Assembly: GCA_002315475.1 (NCBI GenBank)
Contig: DCGI01000089.1
Span: 1-12,881 of the forward strand
Direction of reading: 5' to 3'
DNA: 12,881 bases
Source: Christensenella sp. UBA1782
Lineage (GTDB): Bacteria > Bacillota > Clostridia > Christensenellales > DTU072
Part shown: positions 1 to 5,250 of the stretch, piece by piece
Position numbering within the stretch: the stretch's first letter is position 1
Layout: each line of letters opens with the position of its first letter
Translations under genes and position numbers: made by a program
Notes under the pieces: generated by a model
The model's database searches: none
Seen by the model: only the letters and a program-made list of their open reading frames with translations
Told to the model about the DNA's origin: nothing

Positions 1-45
1 CTTCTCGTTGCGAACGAGACGCTCTACCAACTGAGCCATACCCCC
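1..45 (-). tRNA. tRNA-Ala (anticodon CGC), 5' part, cut by window edge
   Basis: Read on the minus strand from 45, the sequence gives acceptor strand GGGGGTA, then TG, a D-arm GCTC/GAGC with an AGTTGGTA loop, and an anticodon arm TCTCG/CGAGA closing the loop TTCGCAA. The anticodon at 12-10 is CGC, which reads the alanine codon GCG. The variable loop, T-arm and 3' acceptor strand lie beyond position 1. All visible stems pair perfectly, so this looks like a functional tRNA. Confidence 0.93.
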
Positions 46-146
46 ATCGATAATCTGTACGGATTTTGAGAAAAAGTATCCGTTATACAGGCTTTTTTCG
101 AGTCGTCGGCACTTGGGAATGCTTCACTCCTTTCAAAAGCGAAATT

Positions 147-175
147 AGTATACATCATTTTCCTTTTTTTTTCAA
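147..175 (-). promoter_or_regulatory. Promoter for tRNA-Ala
   Basis: On the minus strand a TTGAAA -35 box (175-170) and a TATACT -10 box (152-147) are separated by 17 bp. Transcription would start near 140, leaving a leader of about 95 nt before the tRNA, to be removed by 5' processing. The leader has no convincing gene. The promoter diverges from the lysA promoter. Confidence 0.65.
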
Positions 176-224
176 CTGTTTCTTTCATAATTTTTGAAAA
201 AAGGTTTTTTCTTTCAAAGTTGCG

Positions 225-253
225 TTGACGAAAGCCTTTACCTTTGTTATAAT
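225..253 (+). promoter_or_regulatory. Promoter of the lysA operon
   Basis: TTGACG (225-230) and TATAAT (248-253) are separated by exactly 17 bp, which is near-consensus for the vegetative sigma factor. The expected transcription start is near 260, giving a leader of under 30 nt with no room for a lysine riboswitch or T-box. A short GAAAAAA/TTTTTTC inverted repeat (196-211) lies just upstream and could bind a regulator. Confidence 0.8.
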
Positions 254-287
254 AATTATATTATTTTTGGTTTTTGAGGAGAATACT

Positions 288-1544
288 ATGAAGGAATCTT
301 TTCTTACGCTGGAAACAGCTCAAAAAATAGCAAGCGTTTTTCCCACACCCTTTTACGTGTATGACGAAAAAGGAATCATAGAAAACGCCAAAGAACTTTA
401 TAAAGCTTTTTCCTGGAACAGAGGATTTAAGGAGTTTTTTGCGATAAAGGCTACACCGAACCCGTACATTATTAAATTATTACACTCGCTCGGTTGCGGC
501 GTGGATTGTTCTTCCTATACCGAGCTCTTGATGGCGAAAGAATTGGGGCTGTCGGGCGAAGACATTATGTTCAGCAGTAACGAAACAACTGCCGAAGAAT
601 ACATGCTCGCCAACGATTTGGGTGCTTTCATCAATTTGGACGATATCACCCATATCGAATTTCTAAAACGCCAAGCCGGTATACCCGAAAGAATTTGCTT
701 GCGGTACAATCCCGGTGGCAACTTCACCCTCGATAACAGGATTATGGGCAAGCCCGCCGACGCGAAATACGGCATGACACGTTTGCAGCTATCGGAGGCG
801 GTGAAAATTCTCCGCGACGAAGGCGTCAAAGAGTTCGGTCTGCACGCCTTCCTCGCCAGTAACGTTTTGGGAAACGAATATTATCCCGCTCTTGCAAGGC
901 TGCTTTTTGAAACGGTACGGGAATTGGAAGACGAAGAAGGTGTTCATTTCGACTTTATCAACCTGAGCGGCGGCATCAGCGTCCCTTACAAACAAGACCA
1001 AGAAAAGGTCAATATCTCGAAGATTTCGCAGGGGGTACGCAAGGCTTATTTCGATTGTTTTCCCCGAGGCGGAAAAAGAGTTTTCACCGAATTGGGACGC
1101 TATATGTTGGCACCTTACGGAGAATTGGTTACGAAAGTATTGCATTTCAAACACATTTATAAAGAATACGTCGGTGTAGACGCAAGCGCCGCAAACCTGA
1201 TGCGTCCCGCCATTTACGGTGCATACCATCATATCACCGTACTCGGGAAAGAAGCCGAACCCTGCACAAACTATTATGACGTTGTGGGAAGTTTATGCGA
1301 AAACTGCGACAAATTTGCCGTCGACCGTCCTCTCCCTCCCGTCGAAATCGGCGATTTACTTGCCATTCACGATGCGGGAGCACATGGATACAGTATGGGG
1401 TATAATTATAACGGAAAACTCCGTTGCGCCGAGATTCTTCTACACGAAAACGGAAGTTTCTCGATGATTCGTCGTGCCGAAACGCCTGCCGATTACTTCG
1501 CGACCTTCTCCTTTATGCCGGAGTTCTCCGCCTATAAACAATAG
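288..1544 (+). CDS. lysA: Diaminopimelate decarboxylase (LysA)
   Basis: A PLP enzyme that decarboxylates meso-diaminopimelate to L-lysine, the last lysine step, in the cytosol. The 418 residues match the usual family length. The ATG at 288 is chosen because GAGGAG lies at 276-281 with a 6-nt gap; an in-frame TTG at 225 falls inside the -35 box and cannot be the start. The N-terminal alanine-racemase-like barrel carries the PLP-binding lysine K54 in FAIKATPNP. Later come LRYNPGG, GLHAFLASN, NLSGGISVPY, and the C-terminal active-site segments GSLCENCD (substrate-binding Cys/Glu from the dimer partner) and GAHGYSMGYNYNG. The loops normally written GLHxHIGS and GPxCESxD are changed, so this is a divergent subfamily member. 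A related PLP amino acid decarboxylase remains possible but less likely. It is first in an operon with the aromatic fusion gene 8 bp downstream. Confidence 0.9.
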   Translation: MKESFLTLETAQKIASVFPTPFYVYDEKGIIENAKELYKAFSWNRGFKEFFAIKATPNPYIIKLLHSLGCGVDCSSYTELLMAKELGLSGEDIMFSSNETTAEEYMLANDLGAFINLDDITHIEFLKRQAGIPERICLRYNPGGNFTLDNRIMGKPADAKYGMTRLQLSEAVKILRDEGVKEFGLHAFLASNVLGNEYYPALARLLFETVRELEDEEGVHFDFINLSGGISVPYKQDQEKVNISKISQGVRKAYFDCFPRGGKRVFTELGRYMLAPYGELVTKVLHFKHIYKEYVGVDASAANLMRPAIYGAYHHITVLGKEAEPCTNYYDVVGSLCENCDKFAVDRPLPPVEIGDLLAIHDAGAHGYSMGYNYNGKLRCAEILLHENGSFSMIRRAETPADYFATFSFMPEFSAYKQ

Positions 1545-1552
1545 GAGAAACT

Positions 1553-3016
1553 ATGGGTATCCCCGACGAAAAAAGAAAGGAAATCGACCTTCTCGACGAG
1601 CAAATCGCAAAGCTTCTTGCCAAAAGGTTCGACCTCACTTCCTATATCGGCTCTTGGAAAAAGGAAAACGGTCTTCCCGTCCGCTGTCCCGAACGGGAAC
1701 AACAGGTTTTGGAACACGTGCAATCGGTTTCCAATCGCCGTTCTCCCGAAATTACCGAAATCTACGGGAAAATATTAGAATTATCCCGCAACGAACAACA
1801 ACCCGACGACGTTTTCGGTTTAATCGGTCATCCGTTAGGACACAGTTATTCGCAACCCATTCATGCCGCCTTCGGTTTTCGCTATTCTCTATGGGACGTA
1901 ACCGAAGAACAGGCGCTTGCTTTCTTACGCGAAAAGACTTTTTCCGGCATCAACGTTACCATTCCTTATAAAAAACTTGCCTATTCCGCAGTGGACTTTC
2001 TCGATTCAACCGCCTCTTTATGCGGTTCCGTCAATACCGTTTGTATTCGTAACGGTTTTTCCTACGGCTATAATACCGATTATTACGGATTTAACGCACT
2101 GTTGGACTATTATCACGTCGACCTTGCGGGCAAAAAAGTTGCCGTCTTGGGCAAGGGAGGGACAGCCGGAACCTGCCATGCGGTCGCATGCGGCAGAGGG
2201 GCTACCGTCTCCCTTATCGGCAGAAACGAAGAACCCGATTTTACGTCTACCCAAATTTTGATTAACGCCACTCCCGTCGGGATGTTCCCCGACGATTCCG
2301 GCTGTCTTTTCCCTGTCGAACGTTTTTCTTGCTTGGAAGGGGTGGTCGACGTGGTGTATCATCCGTTACGCACCCGTTTGGTTTACGATGCACAAAAAAA
2401 CGGAATCCCTGCCTATAACGGTCTGTTCATGTTGGTCGCACAAGCAAAAGAAAGCCATCGACTTTTCGGCGGACACTCCCAAAAACCCGTCAATGAAGTT
2501 TACAAAGAAATACTTTGGGACAAAATCAATATCGTTTTGGTCGGTATGCCTTCGGCGGGAAAATCCTTAATCGGACAATACCTTGCCGCCTCCTGCAAAA
2601 AAAAGTTTGTAGATTCGGACGGAGAAATTTTGACGACGACGGGCATGGCATCCATCCCCGCCCTTTTTGAAAGGTACGGAGAAACCTATTTTCGAGATAC
2701 CGAACAAGAAGTCTTAAAGCGTTTGTCCCGACAGTCCGGTTTGGTCATCGCCACCGGCGGCGGTTCCGTTTTGCGAAAAGAAAACCGCTATAATCTTGCT
2801 TCCAACGGTTTGGTTATTTATATCAAACGCAACGTTTCTCTCTTGGAAACGGAAGGTCGTCCCCTCTCCAAAGATAAGGAAACCCTTTTGAAAATGGAAG
2901 AAGAACGCACCCCGCTTTACGAAGAAATCGCCGATATAACGGTGGAAAACAACGACGATATTCAAAAATGTATCCGTGAAATCATGCAAAAAGTGGAAGC
3001 ATATTATGCTGATTGA
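1553..3016 (+). CDS. aroQ/aroE/aroK: Trifunctional chorismate mutase / shikimate dehydrogenase / shikimate kinase
   Basis: One 487-residue chain holds three aromatic-pathway domains. Residues 1-85 are an AroQ-type chorismate mutase (chorismate to prephenate): R8, R25, K36, R48, E49 and Q82 align by spacing with E. coli R11, R28, K39, R51, E52 and Q88, but the D48 position is C45. Residues 87-306 are shikimate dehydrogenase: shikimate-binding S98/S100 in GHSYS, catalytic K140 in NVTIPYK, D176 in YNTD, NADP loop GKGG (199-202), NATPVGM and DVVYHP. Residues 322-487 are shikimate kinase: P-loop GMPSAGKS (330-337), shikimate-binding D353/D355 in DSD, R380 in YFR, GGG (401-403), and lid RPL (435-437). 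AGGAG overlaps the lysA stop, with a 5-nt gap to the ATG. The kinase and dehydrogenase perform neighbouring steps; the mutase acts after AroA and AroC, which are not in this window. The CDS overlaps the next gene. Confidence 0.93.
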   Translation: MGIPDEKRKEIDLLDEQIAKLLAKRFDLTSYIGSWKKENGLPVRCPEREQQVLEHVQSVSNRRSPEITEIYGKILELSRNEQQPDDVFGLIGHPLGHSYSQPIHAAFGFRYSLWDVTEEQALAFLREKTFSGINVTIPYKKLAYSAVDFLDSTASLCGSVNTVCIRNGFSYGYNTDYYGFNALLDYYHVDLAGKKVAVLGKGGTAGTCHAVACGRGATVSLIGRNEEPDFTSTQILINATPVGMFPDDSGCLFPVERFSCLEGVVDVVYHPLRTRLVYDAQKNGIPAYNGLFMLVAQAKESHRLFGGHSQKPVNEVYKEILWDKINIVLVGMPSAGKSLIGQYLAASCKKKFVDSDGEILTTTGMASIPALFERYGETYFRDTEQEVLKRLSRQSGLVIATGGGSVLRKENRYNLASNGLVIYIKRNVSLLETEGRPLSKDKETLLKMEEERTPLYEEIADITVENNDDIQKCIREIMQKVEAYYAD

Positions 3017-3794
3017 TTTTCACACACACGCCTTTCCCGACGCTTTGGCACCACGAGCCATGTCGATACTTTCCGCCGCTTCCGAAACCTTGACGCCCCA
3101 AACGGACGGAACCGTTTCGGGTTTGCGTGCTTCCATGCGTAAAAACGGCGTAGACGTTTCCGTTCTCTTAAACATCGCCACCAATCCGCACCAGATGCAC
3201 GCCGTCAACGACTTCGCTTTTTCGCAAAAGTCCGACGACGTCATACCGTTCGGCTCGATTCATCCCGATGCCGCAGACTGGTCGGAAGAATTGGATAGGA
3301 TACAGGCAAACGGCTTAAAAGGGGTAAAATTCCATCCCGATTATCAAAAATTCTTTGTAGACGAACCCAAAATGTTCCCGATTTATCGAAAAATATCCGA
3401 ACTCGGACTTATTACCGTTTTCCACGCAGGGTTTGATTATGCCTTCGCACCGCCTTATAAATGTATGCCGAAAAATGCTCTTGCCTTACTCGATACGTTT
3501 TCCTCACCCGTTGTCTTGGCACATTGGGGAGGTCAAGGGTATAACGAGGAGGTTCTTTCCACTCTCTGCGGACTGAACTTTTACTTCGACGTTTCCTTCG
3601 GCTACGGCGTAATCCCCGTTGCAACCGCACAAGCCATTCTGGAAAAACAGGGAGCGGATAAACTTCTTTTCGGTTCCGATATGCCTTGGCACTCTCCCAC
3701 TATGGAATTGTCCCTGCAAAACCACCTTCACCTCACCCAAGAGGAAAAGGACAAAATCAACTATAAAAACGCTTGTTTTTTATTGGGTTTATAA
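3006..3794 (+). CDS. Amidohydrolase-2 family metal-dependent hydrolase
   Basis: A TIM-barrel hydrolase of the amidohydrolase superfamily (Amidohydro_2 type), 262 residues, probably cytosolic with no signal peptide. Visible metal and catalytic residues are H6 and H8 (DFHTH), H140 (FHAG), H173 (LAHWGG) and D225 (GSDMPW), with GVKFHPD at 106-112. The set is complete for a one-metal member that hydrolyses or decarboxylates a small carboxylated substrate; the substrate cannot be read. The ATG at 3006 gives the protein its DFHTH motif almost at the N-terminus, as usual in this family. An in-frame GTG at 2976 would add ten lysine-rich residues and is less likely. The start lies 11 bp inside the preceding CDS with a weak GGAAG upstream, so translation is probably coupled. 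A role related to the aromatic or lysine pathways is only suggested by the operon. Confidence 0.85.
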   Translation: MLIDFHTHAFPDALAPRAMSILSAASETLTPQTDGTVSGLRASMRKNGVDVSVLLNIATNPHQMHAVNDFAFSQKSDDVIPFGSIHPDAADWSEELDRIQANGLKGVKFHPDYQKFFVDEPKMFPIYRKISELGLITVFHAGFDYAFAPPYKCMPKNALALLDTFSSPVVLAHWGGQGYNEEVLSTLCGLNFYFDVSFGYGVIPVATAQAILEKQGADKLLFGSDMPWHSPTMELSLQNHLHLTQEEKDKINYKNACFLLGL

Positions 3795-3805
3795 GGAAAG
3801 ACGGA

Positions 3806-3835
3806 GAGAGAACCTTTTTATAAAAAGGTTCTCTC
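3806..3835. terminator. 30-bp perfect palindrome, hairpin terminator-like
   Basis: GAGAGAACCTTTTTA is followed directly by its exact complement, centred at 3820/3821. It starts 11 bp after the amidohydrolase stop and is not followed by a T-run. The core GAACCTTTT/AAAAGGTTC recurs at 9585-9608, so this may be a dispersed palindromic repeat that also ends transcription. Confidence 0.55.
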
Positions 3836-3873
3836 CCCGTACCCTTCTTTCCAAAAAGTTTTTCGCCAAAAAA

Positions 3874-3910
3874 AGGTTTGATGATTTCTCATCAAACCTC
3901 GTTTTGTTTT
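3874..3910 (+). terminator. Rho-independent terminator-like hairpin
   Basis: AGGTTTGATGA (3874-3884), loop tttc, and TCATCAAACCT (3889-3899) form an 11-bp perfect stem, followed by the T-rich CGTTTTGTTTT. A run of seven A at 3868-3874 on the other side would give a T-run for minus-strand transcripts, so it could work in both directions. It probably ends the lysA operon. Confidence 0.65.
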
Positions 3911-3911
3911 G

Positions 3912-3968
3912 GCGCAGGTGAAGAGAGTCGCTCGACACTCTCGCTATCGCTCGCCGACACGCCTGTGC
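3912..3968 (-). repeat. Degenerate tRNA-Gly-like element
   Basis: 3914-3930 matches 4097-4113, the acceptor 3' strand, T-stem 3' strand and most of the T-loop of tRNA-Gly, at 16 of 17 bases in the same orientation. The ends 3912-3920 and 3960-3968 pair over 9 bp with two G-T wobbles, and an inner GAGAGT/ACTCTC hairpin (3923-3942) stands in for the T-arm with an 8-nt loop. At 57 nt it is too short for a cloverleaf and has no anticodon arm, so it is a tRNA-derived remnant, an attachment-site scar or an interspersed palindromic repeat. Confidence 0.5.
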
Positions 3969-3970
3969 GG

Positions 3971-4015
3971 ACGAATGACGCACTGTGTCATTCGTTTCGG
4001 CGGCGTTTTGCCGCC
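3971..4015. repeat. Two consecutive hairpins
   Basis: ACGAATGAC (3971-3979) pairs with GTCATTCGT (3987-3995) over a 7-nt loop. Next to it GGCGGC (3999-4004) pairs with GCCGCC (4010-4015) over GTTTT. Neither has a downstream T-run. With the elements on either side they make almost all of 3800-4090 palindromic and non-coding. Confidence 0.6.
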
Positions 4016-4054
4016 TATCCGCCCGTCCGACTCCCATATAGTTCTTTTATTATC

Positions 4055-4087
4055 ATAACAGCGACAACAGATAGTTGCCGCTGTTAT
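4055..4087 (-). terminator. Hairpin just 3' of tRNA-Gly
   Basis: ATAACAGCGACAAC (4055-4068) and GTTGCCGCTGTTAT (4074-4087) pair at 13 of 14 positions over a 5-nt loop. It starts 5 nt after the CCA end on the minus strand, so it may end the tRNA transcript, but there is no T-run after it, only GATAATAAAAG. Confidence 0.45.
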
Positions 4088-4092
4088 GTTAA

Positions 4093-4166
4093 TGGAGCAG
4101 GTGAAGGGAGTCGGACCCTCCTCTCAAGCTTGGGAAGCTCGCATTCTACCGATGAACTACACCTGC
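4093..4166 (-). tRNA. tRNA-Gly (anticodon CCC), CCA encoded
   Basis: Read from 4166 on the minus strand: acceptor GCAGGTG/CACCTGC, D-arm GTTC/GAAT with loop ATCGGTA, anticodon arm CGAGC/GCTTG around TTCCCAA, a 4-nt variable loop, T-arm GAGGG/CCCTT around TCCGACT, discriminator T, and an encoded CCA at 4095-4093. The anticodon CCC (4134-4132) reads GGG. The odd point is C where T55 (pseudouridine) is almost universal. The D-loop GG partners are present. Confidence 0.93.
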
Positions 4167-4184
4167 ATAGAAAAGATTGTACTT

Positions 4185-4213
4185 ATCATAACATTTTTTT
4201 CGGAAAAAAGCAA
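4185..4213 (-). promoter_or_regulatory. Promoter for tRNA-Gly
   Basis: On the minus strand TTGCTT (4213-4208) and TATGAT (4190-4185) are 17 bp apart, placing the start near 4178, about 12 nt before the mature tRNA 5' end. An 11-bp sequence that includes this -10 box, TTATCATAACA on the plus strand (4183-4193), recurs at 4050-4060 on the other side of the tRNA. Confidence 0.55.
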
Positions 4214-4263
4214 GCATATTTTTGATGAATTCCGCAAGCATCCCGTTCAACGGATTGTCCTAT

Positions 4264-4322
4264 TCTGTCTTCTTCTATCTTCTTCTGTCTTCTTCTGTCT
4301 TCTTCTGTCTTCTTCTGTCTTT
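4264..4322. repeat. Tandem repeat of a 10-bp unit (TCTTCTTCTG)
   Basis: Nearly six copies of a decamer, TCTTCTTCTG, run head to tail; one copy has A for G near 4277. The plus strand is all pyrimidine apart from the G or A once per unit. The period is not a multiple of three, so it is unlikely to be coding. It lies between the tRNA-Gly promoter and the promoter at 4418. Copy number is probably variable between strains by replication slippage. Confidence 0.9.
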
Positions 4323-4417
4323 CAAACCCGCAAAGACTTTCTTGTATATCCCAAACCGGTTTTTTTCTTTTGTGTCACTATTTTTTAACAGAGCTTAAAA
4401 AAGTGTGAAGCCGCATC

Positions 4418-4446
4418 TTGCTTATTGATTGTTTTTATGCTATGCT
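4418..4446 (+). promoter_or_regulatory. Promoter of the 206-residue protein gene
   Basis: TTGCTT (4418-4423) and TATGCT (4441-4446) are separated by 17 bp, with an expected start near 4453 and a leader of roughly 28 nt before the ATG at 4481. Confidence 0.55.
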
Positions 4447-4480
4447 TTTCCCGGAAAATACAAAAATACGGAGGAACCTT

Positions 4481-5101
4481 ATGAATTTGAATCTCTATGG
4501 CTATTATACGGAAGGCGACTTTATGGTAAAAAAAGAAGACCTGCTCGCCTGCACACCCGTTCTCGCTTCTTATTTTTCCGACGAGAACAAAGACTTAACT
4601 CTACATATCTACAAGCCCGAAATTCAGCCGGACTATGAGTGTGTTTCGTCCGGTATTGCTTTATCCCTTATCCTTCGGGACGTCCATTCCGTACACTCTT
4701 TTCTTTTTCAAAAAATGTCGGAAAAGTTTTCCGGCACCGACTTGGTTCAAAGAAAAATCGACATTTTCCTTTTTCTTGCGGAACAATACTTTCTATCGAC
4801 TTCGAGGGATTTGTTCAATCGGAAAGATTGCCGAATATTCGCATCTTCTTATTATTCCTTCTATTCTTTTAAGTACGTTTTGCCAAAATCACTTTTGAAT
4901 AAAGCCGTCCACGCAGACAACCCGTCTTGTTCCGTCGACTTATCTTGCTTATCCGTCGAAGAACTTGCCGAATACGTGTTCCCTTTTTATTATCGCGAAA
5001 TCGCTGCTGACGATCGTGAGTTCCTTCGCGAGAACGTCGAAATCTTAGACGAATTGAGTGTTTCTTGGTTCGAAAACGCTTGTTTCGGCTCTTTAGACTA
5101 A
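4481..5101 (+). CDS. Hypothetical protein, 206 residues
   Basis: I do not recognise this protein. The ATG at 4481 follows GGAGG (4470-4474) with a 6-nt gap; the upstream in-frame extension overlaps the promoter and is not used. It has no signal peptide or membrane span, so it is probably cytosolic. The composition is rich in Phe, Tyr, Leu and Ser, notably around residues 122-134 (SSYYSFYSFKYVL). The C-terminus (159-206) is acidic and likely helical. Six cysteines (24, 54, 117, 150, 156, 201) are scattered and do not form a CxxC pair. It has its own promoter and a weak terminator, so it seems to be a single-gene unit. Codon use resembles its neighbours, with no sign of recent transfer. Confidence 0.75.
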   Translation: MNLNLYGYYTEGDFMVKKEDLLACTPVLASYFSDENKDLTLHIYKPEIQPDYECVSSGIALSLILRDVHSVHSFLFQKMSEKFSGTDLVQRKIDIFLFLAEQYFLSTSRDLFNRKDCRIFASSYYSFYSFKYVLPKSLLNKAVHADNPSCSVDLSCLSVEELAEYVFPFYYREIAADDREFLRENVEILDELSVSWFENACFGSLD

Positions 5102-5132
5102 ACCGTCTTAAAAAAACAAAAAACGGTTTTTT
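5100..5132 (+). terminator. Weak intrinsic terminator
   Basis: AAACCGT (5100-5106) pairs with ACGGTTT (5123-5129) over an A-rich 16-nt loop, with a run of six T (5127-5132). The stem begins in the stop codon of the 206-residue gene. The long loop makes it weak, and some read-through into the next gene is possible. Confidence 0.5.
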
Positions 5133-5193
5133 AGGGCTAACTATTTCGTATTACCGAAATTATTATTTTGTATTCTTTTCTGCTTTTTGTGTA

Positions 5194-5222
5194 TTGACAG
5201 AAATACATTCTTATTGTAATAT
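5194..5222 (+). promoter_or_regulatory. Promoter of the DUF4838 gene
   Basis: Consensus TTGACA (5194-5199) and TAATAT (5217-5222) are separated by 17 bp. The expected start is near 5229, which leaves about 22 nt before the ATG at 5251. Confidence 0.75.
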
Positions 5223-5250
5223 ATCCTTACTTATTTTTAAGGAGATACTC

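Noticed and set aside
46..140. A 14-codon reading frame from a GTG near the tRNA-Ala leader
   Set aside because: The ribosome binding site would overlap the start codon, and the region is leader RNA for a tRNA.
46..287. Lysine riboswitch or T-box before lysA
   Set aside because: Transcription should start near 260, so the leader is under 30 nt, too short for either element.
225..287. N-terminal extension of LysA from the TTG at 225
   Set aside because: The TTG is part of the -35 box, so it lies upstream of the transcript; the ATG at 288 has a good ribosome binding site.
3789..4037. Open frame of 82 codons on the minus strand across the hairpins
   Set aside because: It translates palindromes and the tRNA-like element, has no ribosome binding site and no protein-like pattern.
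4264..4322. CRISPR array
   Set aside because: The repeats are contiguous decamers without spacers, and no cas genes are near.
4086..4388. Open frame of 100 codons over tRNA-Gly and the decamer repeat
   Set aside because: It runs through a tRNA gene and a 10-bp repeat that only mimics a Ser/Leu/Phe-rich helix.
4481..4760. BTB/POZ-like look of residues 14-42 of the 206-residue protein
   Set aside because: Only the VLASYF segment is reminiscent; the rest of the BTB fold pattern does not follow and such domains are rare in bacteria.
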